Positions 1 to 6,256 of a DNA stretch of 6,342 nucleotides are shown here, in pieces (positions within the stretch are counted from its first letter, which is position 1; each line of letters opens with the position of its first letter). The notes under the pieces were generated by a model, which was not told where the DNA came from, ran no database searches, and was given only the letters and a program-made list of their open reading frames with translations. Source of the DNA: Sulfurovum sp. bin170. GTDB taxonomy: Bacteria > Campylobacterota > Campylobacteria > Campylobacterales > Sulfurovaceae. Position numbers and translations under genes: made by a program. The stretch covers positions 1 to 6,342 of the forward strand of contig NZ_JAACKB010000072.1 in assembly GCF_010892395.1 (NCBI RefSeq), in the 5' to 3' direction.

Positions 1-15
1 GAAATTGAAATATTG

Positions 16-42
16 TAGGGACAATGGCACTGCCTTGTCCTA
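16..42. repeat. GC-rich hairpin next to repeat copy 1
   Basis: The sequence folds back on itself. Positions 19-24 (ggacaa) pair with 35-40 (ttgtcc), 26-28 (ggc) pair with 32-34 (gcc) around the loop act, and 16-17 pair with 41-42. G18 and T25 are single-base bulges. This gives an 11-bp stem that is much richer in G+C than the flanks. It ends 6 nt before the long repeat begins. No run of T follows it on the + strand, so it is not a standard intrinsic terminator for rightward transcription. It resembles the short palindromic intergenic repeats common in bacterial genomes, but that is recollection of a type and not a family match. It could also be the tail of the gene to the left of the window. 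Confidence 0.6.
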
Positions 43-48
43 ATAAAT

Positions 49-146
49 CAATGCCAATGAATTAGCGAGGCTGAAGCCATCGGTTCCGTATATGCAATCT
101 GCATTTTTGGAATCGGCGTGTTTACACCCGAACTATTTGGTTCAAA
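49..146. repeat. Dispersed direct repeat, copy 1
   Basis: These 98 bases match 6245-6342 without gaps and with four substitutions (at 83, 88, 99 and 108), about 96% identity, in the same orientation. The left boundary is sharp at caatgccaatga, because the bases before it (aaat here, aact in copy 2) differ apart from short chance matches. The right boundary is unknown because copy 2 is cut by the window end. The unit may run on through the inverted modules to 182 or to 220. G+C is about 44%, visibly above the neighbouring intergenic DNA. It contains small self-complementary pieces: ggc-tgaa-gcc (69-78), atgca-atc-tgcat (92-104), gtg-ttta-cac (118-127) and gaac-tatttg-gttc (130-143). It carries no transposase, and I do not recognise the family. 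Confidence 0.9.
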
Positions 147-182
147 AAAAGCTTAATTCATTGGCATTGGGCTTTAGCCTCG
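49..182. repeat. Inverted modules in A-B-A'-B' order
   Basis: Module A (49-64, caatgccaatgaatta) has an exact 16-nt reverse complement at 154-169. Module B (66-78, cgaggctgaagcc) has a 13-nt reverse complement at 170-182 with one G-T wobble (73 with 175). Because the order is A, B, A', B', the two helices cannot nest. If both form in one strand they make an H-type pseudoknot with a loop of about 75 nt. Each B module can also fold alone (ggc-tgaa-gcc and ggc-ttta-gcc), which competes with B-B' pairing. The modules may instead be remnants of a second, inverted and circularly permuted copy of the repeat. The complementarity is seen directly in the bases. Any RNA role is inference. Confidence 0.75.
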
Positions 183-220
183 TCTATTGTTTTTACGCGA
201 CTAAAGTTTGCGTTTCCTAA
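92..220 (+). other. Short open frame inside repeat (42 codons)
   Basis: The frame is free of stops from 47 to the TAA at 218-220 and has its first ATG at 92. It begins MQSAFLESAC, later reads LNSLALGFSL, and ends ATKVCVS. There is no Shine-Dalgarno sequence before the ATG, and the product resembles no family I know. The same frame is also open across repeat copy 2, but three of the four substitutions between the copies change the residue (V/F, S/F, L/S). That does not suggest selection on a protein. It is recorded because automated annotation could well call it a small hypothetical protein. I think it is a by-product of the repeat. Confidence 0.15.
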
Positions 221-222
221 AA

Positions 223-228
223 AAGGAG
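223..228 (+). promoter_or_regulatory. Shine-Dalgarno site of the pilin-like gene
   Basis: AAGGAG lies 10 nt before the ATG at 239. It is a strong ribosome binding site and fixes the start of the pilin-like gene. It sits just 3 nt after the repeat-borne frame ends at 220. Transcription must therefore come from within or beyond the repeat. I see no convincing -10/-35 pair in 183-222. Confidence 0.8.
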
Positions 229-238
229 ATTTTTAATT

Positions 239-640
239 ATGAAAAAAGCATTTACCCTTATTGAGGTTATTATGTCAGTACTAATAGTATCTATTGTTGT
301 GATGGGTGCGATGAAGCTACAGAGTCAAAATCGTGATATGGCAGTCTATATCTCCCAAAGAGGTAATAGTGAGTTAGATAACTCTCTGTATCTAGTTAAA
401 AAAACATATCGTTATGATAAAGATGAAAAAGATGCCTACGAGATTTTGCGTGATGAGTTCTACATCAAAGATGATAAGAGTAGAGAGGTACTTAAGGCTA
501 TAACTAAAAAGATAAATATTACAGAGGAGGAGGAGATACCCATCTCAATAGAGGAGGGTGCTACACCTATTTTTACTTTTTATACAAATGAGATACTGCT
601 AAAAGGTAAATATCCATCACGGTACTATAATTTTAAGTAA
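239..640 (+). CDS. Type IV pilin-like (pseudopilin) protein, prepilin leader
   Basis: This is a 133-residue protein with a class III prepilin leader: MKKA, then FTLIEVIMSVLIVSIVVMG. The leader peptidase would cut between A4 and F5, leaving an N-methylated Phe and the conserved Glu at mature position 5 (E9). Ala in place of Gly before the cut is, as I recall, frequent in Campylobacterota. Residues 5-26 form the hydrophobic helix that anchors it in the inner membrane and packs in the pilus. The rest is short, charged and cysteine-free (KDEKDAYE, an EEEE run at 96-99), so no disulfide-closed C-terminal loop of a major pilin is present. It is probably a minor pilin or a type II secretion/type IV pilus pseudopilin, but the exact role cannot be assigned. 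No other pilus gene is visible. It converges on tamB with 7 bp between stops. The start is supported by AAGGAG at 223-228. Confidence 0.85.
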   Translation: MKKAFTLIEVIMSVLIVSIVVMGAMKLQSQNRDMAVYISQRGNSELDNSLYLVKKTYRYDKDEKDAYEILRDEFYIKDDKSREVLKAITKKINITEEEEIPISIEEGATPIFTFYTNEILLKGKYPSRYYNFK

Positions 641-650
641 TATTTACTTA
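634..650. repeat. Palindrome spanning two convergent stop codons
   Basis: The 7-nt arm taagtaa (634-640) and its exact reverse complement ttactta (644-650) flank the loop tat. The left arm contains the pilin-like gene's TAA (638-640) and the right arm contains the tamB stop (TAA on the - strand, 650-648). The stem holds a single G-C pair and no T-run follows in either direction, so it is at best a weak bidirectional terminator. The transcripts of the two genes probably overlap here. Confidence 0.35.
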
Positions 651-3600
651 TCTAAACCTCTTCCTAAAATAAATATCAGCACTCTGTGAAGGTATCTCTT
701 TTTGATGCTGACCAACTCTAAGCTTGATATTTTTACTCACATCATGCTCCAAGATAAAGCTATTACCCTGCTTGGAACTTTCGATTATAAACATATTCTT
801 TTTACTAACTTTTTTACCCGTCTCTATAGCAAACCCCTCACCTGTGCCATCATCTTTAACAAATACTCTATCTAGCTCAAACTCATAAGCCAAGTCTCTT
901 GCCGCCTGATTGAGGATAAAGAGTTCAGCCTCTCTACCTAGTGAACCTTCCCCCTCACCTATTTGAGTTGCAGAAACACCAAGCAGTAGATAGGACATAA
1001 TATCTTTTTTTGGCATAGGTGGTTCAGAGCTAAAACCTATCTTTGGACGGTTTGCATTTCCTCCTACACCTATCTGGATTAGGACTTGTGGTAACTCATA
1101 CTCTACATTTATATCTAGTAGAGGATTTATCTTCTCATCTCCTGTAAAGACTATGTTTGAGTTTTTTACCTGAAATCTTTTTGGTACTTGGTCAACTCGT
1201 CCATTTATATCTTCTATTTTCCCTAATATGCCAAGAGGCTCTCCTAGAAGTTTTTTTGCATTTAGGTTGATGTCAAATATCAGATCAATATCAGGAGTTT
1301 TATAGTTTGCTTGTGGTGCTGTTATCTTTATATCAATAGCCGTATGTTTTAAAAACGAATCCTCTTCTCCCTTTTTTTTCTCTTTGTCATCTTTGGTAAC
1401 AATAACCACATCAGGGTCGTAGTCAGCCTCTAAAAACTTCGCTTCATAAAAAAGTTTCATTTTTCTTATATCTATAAGACCTGTTATACTCTTATCTAAT
1501 CCTCTCTGCTTATAGTCAATATCACAATTTAAAAACATGCTACCATAGTCGGGGTGACCTAGTGGAAGTTTGTCTATTTTTACCTTTGCATCGAGATTCT
1601 CCTCTGTACCATCAGCTTTTACCAAGATATTTGGATATATATCTAGCAGAACAGTCCGTTTTTCCCCTAGATATATTTTTCCAGGTTGATTAAGATAAAT
1701 CTTTCTGTTTAACTTCTTATCCTCAAACCCTGTGGTTTGCAAATTTAGCTTGTTTATTGTCAATAGCTCTTGGTTATAGTGTGCATCTAGCCCAAGAGCC
1801 TCAATATCAAATCCATTTAGTGCTAGTTTAGGAGAGTCAACCTTTGCCCAAATCTCTTCACCTTTAAGCTTTGCATCTACTTTGAGAGAACCATCAATAT
1901 CAAACTTTTTAAATGCATATAGTTTGTTCAGCTCTATCTGTAGCTTTTTTAGAGAGCTAATCTCAACCCCTGCATTTAGATTTTTCTCTTTTATATTACC
2001 TTTCACTTTAGCTAAGAGATACTCTGTTTTTATATCTCCATCTATACCAGAGTCATCATTTTTTATATCAACTTTGGCTTGAAACCTTTTGTTTGAGTCT
2101 ATCGTTCCTTTGATTTTAAAATGCTCTTTGGAGAGTGTTGCTGAACCTTTTAGATTTAGTTTGACAAACTTATGGTCAAGCTCTTTTGGTAGCTCTATCA
2201 TCTTATAGAGATAGAGATTTCGTGTTTTTATATCAAATGAAAAACGGTCATGGTCAGGACTCTTTGCCAAAAATCTAATTCTCTTTGAGTCTAAATTTAT
2301 TAAAGCACCAGATGAGCTATTTTTTATTTTTAGCTTTAGTGGCGTGATAGGGTTTAGGTTAACACCAAATGAGTTAAAGCTTTTTATATCCACACTGGTA
2401 TCAATATTAAGCTTTTCAGGCTTACTATAGTCTCCACTAAATCTACTATCAAGATTAAATCCAATCTCATTAGAGCTATTTTTTATCTTTAGGCTACCAT
2501 CCACCATGCTGTTTTTCAAATCAAGCATAATAGGTCTACTCTGCAGAGTCACCTTTGATGGTTTGTTCTCTTTTGTAAAATCTGCATCTCCATCTAGCTT
2601 TATGGTTATCTTCTCTGTGCTACCCTGAAGCTCAACTCTAACTTTTGGTGAACTTTTGAGCACTATCTTTTCAGCCTTTAGGAATCGGTTTAGATACTTA
2701 GCATTGGCATCTATAGCTATTTTGCCAATATGTTTTAGGCTACTCTCTACACGGTTAAAGTTAAGAGTTACTCTATCTTCAATATGCCCCTTCCCCACCG
2801 TGGAGTCAAAATTTGTAGATATATCAACGCTAGTATCACCAGCCAAAGGGTCTGTCTCTCCTTCTAATAGCAATGATTGAAGCTCAAAATCAATATCTTC
2901 TCTTTTACCTTTTAATCCTCTAAAATCTACCTTGAATTTGGTATCTTTTAGAGTACCATTTGCAACTACATCTATATCTGCAACGCTCTCTATCGAGAGA
3001 TTATCATCAGGTATCTGAGACTCTACAAACTCTTTTTTTGGAGTTATATTTGCCAAGAGATTAAACTTTAGAGTATTGTTCAAATCATCTAAGTCTAGTT
3101 CCGTATCTCCATCTAATTTCACTAGAGCCACATTGGAGTCTATAGTGGTTTTTATATCTGCAACTACACTCTTATCAAAAACACTATAATCTCCATAAAG
3201 CAGAACAGTATCACTCTGTAGGCTATACTCATTTTGCTTTAGGTTTATCTGTTGCAGAACAAGATTATATTTGAGCTTTTTCATATTACCAAAACTTTTG
3301 AGTTTGATAGTAGGGGATTCAAAAAATGTCACATTTTGGTCAGCCAAAACTTGACTTAGAAAACTCTGCTTGGGGTTAATGGTCGTATCTAGCTTATAGT
3401 TTAGAGTATTGTTCAAATCATCCAAGTTTAGCTTCGCATCTCCATCTAGTTTCAGATAAGCCATGCTCCCCTTTAGCTCCGTTTTGAGTGTCGCTTCGAC
3501 ATCCTTTTTGGGGATATTATAGTTACCAAACAGTATAAGCTTTTTACTATCTACTTGATACTCATTCTGTTTTAGCCCAAGCCTATGGATATTTAGATGA

Positions 3601-4319
3601 TATTTGACCTTCTCCATATTACCATTAGCTTTTATAGTCAAGATTGGATTATTGGTAAGCGTTATATTACTCTCCACAACAAAAGGGTTTAGAAACTCTC
3701 TATTTGGTTCAATTTTTGCCAGAAGTTTTACAAAATCATTTTTGATAGAACCATCTAGTTTAAGTTGAGTAACATTAGAATCAAGAGTTAGTTTGATGTC
3801 ACCCTTATGCTCCTCTTTCATATCTGTTGTGAGGTCTCTAATCTCTAGCTTTGCACTATTAACCTTGTAGGCATCATAGATGATATTTTTGAGGCTAATA
3901 TCTGCTCGGTTTAGAACTATCTTATCAAAAGGTAGGGTGCTATTGCTCTCACTGCTATTCTCATCGCTACTATTGCTCTCAATTAGTGAGGTTAAATACT
4001 CTCTCTCAATCTCTATATCTTCTACTGTGACATGTTTTATATAGAGTATTCGCTCCTCTAGTTTTTCCCAATCAACTTTTAGATTAAGCTCCTTTAGCTT
4101 GATTTTCTCTTGATAGTTAACATCTTTGAGCCGAATCCCAGAGAGAAGACCTCCCTCTATAGAGCTATATTTTATACCTTGCTCTTTTAGTTGGTTATCT
4201 ACCAAGGCTAGTGCTACGGATGGAGACTCTATCAAGAAAACTAAAAAGAGAGAGAGAAATATAACAGTAATAATCAACCAACGAACGAGTGAGTATGGAA
4301 ATAGAAATAGCTTTTTCAA
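648..4319 (-). CDS. tamB: TamB, translocation and assembly module inner-membrane component
   Basis: This 1223-residue protein is close to the E. coli TamB length (1259). It is anchored in the inner membrane by one helix (about residues 11-33), crosses the periplasm as a long beta-rich groove, and meets TamA at the outer membrane. The family is linked to outer-membrane protein assembly and, as an AsmA-like protein, to phospholipid transfer. Residues 40-850 are repetitive beta strands (KLDG, ANGN and similar). The C-terminal TamB/DUF490 domain covers roughly 880-1223, with the typical core GVGGNANRPKIGFSSEPPMP (1084-1103), then DIMSYLLLG (1106-1114) and a final strand ending YFRKRFR. A charged insert (KDDKEKKKGEEDS) lies at 976-988. 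The start is TTG, the only choice that keeps MKK plus the membrane anchor. AGGA on the - strand (4331-4328) lies 8 nt upstream. It overlaps the tamA stop by 4 nt, which indicates coupled translation. Confidence 0.93.
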   Translation of the reverse strand: MKKLFLFPYSLVRWLIITVIFLSLFLVFLIESPSVALALVDNQLKEQGIKYSSIEGGLLSGIRLKDVNYQEKIKLKELNLKVDWEKLEERILYIKHVTVEDIEIEREYLTSLIESNSSDENSSESNSTLPFDKIVLNRADISLKNIIYDAYKVNSAKLEIRDLTTDMKEEHKGDIKLTLDSNVTQLKLDGSIKNDFVKLLAKIEPNREFLNPFVVESNITLTNNPILTIKANGNMEKVKYHLNIHRLGLKQNEYQVDSKKLILFGNYNIPKKDVEATLKTELKGSMAYLKLDGDAKLNLDDLNNTLNYKLDTTINPKQSFLSQVLADQNVTFFESPTIKLKSFGNMKKLKYNLVLQQINLKQNEYSLQSDTVLLYGDYSVFDKSVVADIKTTIDSNVALVKLDGDTELDLDDLNNTLKFNLLANITPKKEFVESQIPDDNLSIESVADIDVVANGTLKDTKFKVDFRGLKGKREDIDFELQSLLLEGETDPLAGDTSVDISTNFDSTVGKGHIEDRVTLNFNRVESSLKHIGKIAIDANAKYLNRFLKAEKIVLKSSPKVRVELQGSTEKITIKLDGDADFTKENKPSKVTLQSRPIMLDLKNSMVDGSLKIKNSSNEIGFNLDSRFSGDYSKPEKLNIDTSVDIKSFNSFGVNLNPITPLKLKIKNSSSGALINLDSKRIRFLAKSPDHDRFSFDIKTRNLYLYKMIELPKELDHKFVKLNLKGSATLSKEHFKIKGTIDSNKRFQAKVDIKNDDSGIDGDIKTEYLLAKVKGNIKEKNLNAGVEISSLKKLQIELNKLYAFKKFDIDGSLKVDAKLKGEEIWAKVDSPKLALNGFDIEALGLDAHYNQELLTINKLNLQTTGFEDKKLNRKIYLNQPGKIYLGEKRTVLLDIYPNILVKADGTEENLDAKVKIDKLPLGHPDYGSMFLNCDIDYKQRGLDKSITGLIDIRKMKLFYEAKFLEADYDPDVVIVTKDDKEKKKGEEDSFLKHTAIDIKITAPQANYKTPDIDLIFDINLNAKKLLGEPLGILGKIEDINGRVDQVPKRFQVKNSNIVFTGDEKINPLLDINVEYELPQVLIQIGVGGNANRPKIGFSSEPPMPKKDIMSYLLLGVSATQIGEGEGSLGREAELFILNQAARDLAYEFELDRVFVKDDGTGEGFAIETGKKVSKKNMFIIESSKQGNSFILEHDVSKNIKLRVGQHQKEIPSQSADIYFRKRFR
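3027..3785 (-). repeat. tamB: Threefold internal repeat in TamB
   Basis: TamB residues 179-431 contain three related blocks of about 103-111 residues. Anchor points are KLDG at 187-190, 290-293 and 401-404, followed by IEPNREF, INPKQSF and ITPKKEF. Blocks two and three share DDLNNTL (300-306, 411-417) and KQNEY (250-254, 361-365), both exactly 111 residues apart. The DNA also retains the copying: the 23 bases at 3067-3089 recur exactly at 3400-3422, an offset of 333 bp. This suggests in-frame duplication of a beta-groove segment. It is consistent with the known repetitive build of AsmA-like lipid-transfer proteins. Confidence 0.75.
3939..3981 (-). repeat. tamB: Ser/Asn/Glu-rich low-complexity tract in TamB
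   Basis: Residues 114-127 read ESNSSDENSSESNS. At DNA level ctattgctctca occurs at 3940-3951 and again at 3970-3981 (30 bp = 10 codons apart), with degenerate copies between. The tract lies in the membrane-proximal part, before the first groove repeat, and is probably a flexible linker that can change length by slippage in multiples of three. Confidence 0.6.
4316..4319 (-). promoter_or_regulatory. TTGA overlap coupling tamA to tamB
   Basis: On the - strand the tamB start TTG (4319-4317) overlaps the tamA stop TGA (4318-4316). The AGGA at 4331-4328, inside the tamA coding sequence, serves as ribosome binding site with an 8-nt spacer. A weak start next to a stop favours re-initiation by ribosomes that have just finished tamA, which would keep the two partners in step. 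No promoter is needed between the genes. Confidence 0.8.
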
Positions 4320-6013
4320 AATACCTGTCCTATCCCAAGATGTAGTGCAAAGTCACCATCCTCTTGAAACCCAATATCAAATCGCAAAGGTCCAATAATA
4401 GAGAGATAACGCATACCCATACCGTAGCTCCTATACCAATCATCCTCAAACTTATCTACCTCTTGTGAAATAGTAGAGCTATCCATAAAACCAACCACAG
4501 AGAAGTTTTCACTAAGATAATATCGCCCCTCCAAAGAGGTATCAATAAGCCCCACACCACCAATAGCATCACCATGATAATGCAGACCAAGGTCTCTATA
4601 CTCATACCCTCTATTACTCATAGCCCCTCCTGCAAAAAAGTGTTTAAAAACAGGTGTCTCTTGGCTAAGTCGTCCCAATCTAACTTTAATAGCAAATACC
4701 ATTGGCTCTAACTGTTTTATATATCTCCCCTCTGCTAATATCTTCAGATAATCAATCTCCGAAGCTAACTGTTTCATAGCTTTTTCAATATATAGAGAGG
4801 TATAATAACCATTTTTTGCATCCATCAGAGAGTCCCTCTTGTCAATCACCAATCTATAAAAAAGAGAGTTGATAAGATAGCTACCATCAAGTATCATCCC
4901 ATTATCTGACTCTATCTCATTATACTCTAGCTGAAAACCAAAAAAGTGGTCTAGATTTACAAACTTTTTGCCCAAAGTGACTCGCTCTACTGTCAGACCT
5001 TCGTTATAACCGTTATATTCCCAATTTTGATAGCTCAACTCATTTCTAAAACTAAAATCACCTATCAGTGGTCGAATCACTCTTGGGTCATAAAATCCTG
5101 TATATGCTCTATACCCTTTCTCTGCTATCTTCGCTCCTACCTTGAACTCACGCAAATTTCCAAAAAAATTGTGGTCGATATACTCAGCTCCACCTCTTGC
5201 ACCCTCATCGGTATCATACCCAAGCATAGAGGCGAACTCTTTGGTCTCCCCCTCTTTAAGTATTATATTTAGAGGAGCCACTTCGCTACTTTTGTTGAAG
5301 TCAGCTTTGACCTTTATCTTCTCAAAGACACCTAGCCTGTAGATATTATCATAGCTCTCTTCAACTTTTGATATATCATATAGCTCACCCTCCTCATAGA
5401 AAATCTGCTCTGTTATCAACTTATCATCCATATTAGAGCTATTATTCACTTCTGTTTTTCCAAAGTAGTACTTTTTTCCCTTATCAATCGAGATATTAAT
5501 ATCAACTTGGTACGGTCTATCTCTATTAACAAAAGCTTTGGCCTCCATTTTATAAGTTGGATAACCGTTCTCTTCGAGATGTCGAGTGATTTTTCTCTTT
5601 GTCTGCGTAAAATCTTTGGTACGAAACCTTTTACCTTTTTCCAATAGTGCAAATCGCTTGAACTCATTATCCATACTTATAGATTTGACTCTTATAGCCT
5701 CGCCTATATTGATATATAATATAATTTTATTATTATGAGTTTTACTATTGATTTTTGCTCTATAGTATCCCACACTATAAGCATAGTTTTCTAAGTTCTC
5801 AACAAAATCATCTATCTGCTCACTCTCAAATGTAGGGTCACTCTTCCAAAATTTGTATATAGGTGGATACTCTATATGACACACCTTAAGTAAAGTTGCT
5901 CGATCAAACTCCCCAGTGATAATATCAACATCCCCGTCAAACTCTATTTTAGTAAATGTTTTAGCAGAGATAAACAGTGTAAATAGTATTAGTATCATTA
6001 AATATTTTTTCAT
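4316..6013 (-). CDS. tamA: TamA, Omp85-family outer-membrane protein with POTRA domains
   Basis: This is a 565-residue protein (E. coli TamA is 577). The signal peptide is MKKYLMILILFTLFISA, with likely cleavage after A17. Three POTRA domains follow at about 19-103, 104-179 and 180-255 (IRVKSISM starts the second, YYFGKTEV the third, and GVFEKIKVKADF lies in its last part). The 16-strand Omp85 barrel occupies about 256-565. Barrel signatures include GYDTDEGARGGAEY (265-278), HNFFGNLREF (281-290), DKRDSLMDAKNGYY (391-404), FFAGGAMSNRGYEYRDLG (459-476) with the conserved loop-6 arginine R468, and a C-terminal beta-signal ending in Phe (LGIGQVF). It acts in the outer membrane and binds TamB through its POTRA region. 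The adjacent tamB favours TamA over BamA, and BamA would have five POTRA domains and about 750-800 residues. There is no clear ribosome binding site before the ATG. Confidence 0.93.
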   Translation of the reverse strand: MKKYLMILILFTLFISAKTFTKIEFDGDVDIITGEFDRATLLKVCHIEYPPIYKFWKSDPTFESEQIDDFVENLENYAYSVGYYRAKINSKTHNNKIILYINIGEAIRVKSISMDNEFKRFALLEKGKRFRTKDFTQTKRKITRHLEENGYPTYKMEAKAFVNRDRPYQVDINISIDKGKKYYFGKTEVNNSSNMDDKLITEQIFYEEGELYDISKVEESYDNIYRLGVFEKIKVKADFNKSSEVAPLNIILKEGETKEFASMLGYDTDEGARGGAEYIDHNFFGNLREFKVGAKIAEKGYRAYTGFYDPRVIRPLIGDFSFRNELSYQNWEYNGYNEGLTVERVTLGKKFVNLDHFFGFQLEYNEIESDNGMILDGSYLINSLFYRLVIDKRDSLMDAKNGYYTSLYIEKAMKQLASEIDYLKILAEGRYIKQLEPMVFAIKVRLGRLSQETPVFKHFFAGGAMSNRGYEYRDLGLHYHGDAIGGVGLIDTSLEGRYYLSENFSVVGFMDSSTISQEVDKFEDDWYRSYGMGMRYLSIIGPLRFDIGFQEDGDFALHLGIGQVF

Positions 6014-6036
6014 ATTGTAAATTTTAGCAGATTACT

Positions 6037-6042
6037 ATTATA
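6037..6042 (-). promoter_or_regulatory. Putative -10 box of the tamA-tamB operon
   Basis: A perfect TATAAT reads leftwards at 6042-6037, 23 nt before the tamA ATG. This predicts a start near 6030 and a very short leader of about 17 nt without a Shine-Dalgarno sequence. The -35 position (about 6060-6065, TTATAA) is poor. A-tracts upstream on the same strand (6043-6060) resemble the AT-rich periodic promoters described for Campylobacter and Helicobacter. Confidence 0.5.
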
Positions 6043-6160
6043 TTATTTTGATTTTTTGTTTATAACTTTATATTTTTCTCTGTTACTTATAAAAATTGTA
6101 TACTGTTTGGTAATTAGTTGCTTAATTAAGTTGATTTTTATTAGAACTTCAAATAATGCA
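6043..6160. other. AT-rich intergenic stretch upstream of tamA
   Basis: This AT-rich stretch holds the upstream part of the tamA promoter, with T-runs that read as A-tracts on the tamA strand. A tatact at 6099-6104 could serve as a rightward -10 but lacks a -35 partner. I see no RNA gene, no clear terminator and no operator in it. Confidence 0.4.
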
Positions 6161-6256
6161 ATGTATGATTCACCATTATACAATCAAGATATTCACGAAC
6201 TGCATGAGCTACTACATGGTATACCAAGTATCTTGGGCGAACTGCAATGCCAATGA
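6161..6256 (+). other. 31-codon open frame truncated at repeat copy 2; possible gene stump
   Basis: The frame starts MYDSPLYNQDIHELHELL, continues HGIPSILGELQCQ, and stops at a TGA (6254-6256) that belongs to the repeat. An in-frame ATG lies farther upstream at 6056, but its product is AT-driven hydrophobic sequence and looks like chance. The composition from 6161 onward, with several GAA/GAG/CAT/CTG codons, is more protein-like than the AT-rich DNA before it. There is no ribosome binding site. It could be the 5' end of a gene, divergent from tamA, cut off when the repeat arrived, or it could be chance. I recognise no family. Confidence 0.25.
6217..6236. repeat. Nested palindromes next to repeat copy 2
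   Basis: tggtatacca (6217-6226) is a perfect 10-bp palindrome. It overlaps ccaag-tat-cttgg (6224-6236), a perfect 5-bp stem with a 3-nt loop, and atac-caa-gtat (6221-6231), a 4-bp alternative. Only one of these can form at a time. The group ends 8 nt before the long repeat starts, in the same relative place as the hairpin at 16-42 for copy 1, although the sequences are unrelated. Confidence 0.5.

Noticed and set aside
16..42. Intrinsic terminator
   Set aside because: The stem is good but no T-run follows on either strand, so standard Rho-independent termination is not supported.
49..146. Integron attC recombination site
   Set aside because: I looked for the RYYYAAC and GTTRRRY core sites. 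The nearest (cccgaac, gttcaaa) do not fit, and no integrase is present.
1882..2082. Open frame of 66 codons on the + strand
   Set aside because: It lies antisense within tamB, has low-complexity Ser/Phe-rich composition and no ribosome site. It is a shadow frame.
2656..2880. Open frame of 74 codons on the + strand
   Set aside because: Antisense inside tamB with no recognisable protein features.
4126..4398. Open frame of 90 codons on the + strand across the tamA/tamB junction
   Set aside because: Antisense to two well supported genes, and it resembles no known protein.
5027..5342. Two overlapping + strand open frames
   Set aside because: Both lie antisense within the tamA barrel and POTRA coding region. 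They are shadows.
5446..5667. Open frame of 73 codons on the - strand
   Set aside because: It is an alternative frame of tamA over the POTRA region. The tamA frame carries the conserved features.
6056..6160. Extended N-terminus of the 31-codon frame
   Set aside because: The added residues come from AT-rich promoter DNA and look like chance hydrophobic sequence. Only the part from 6161 is worth keeping.
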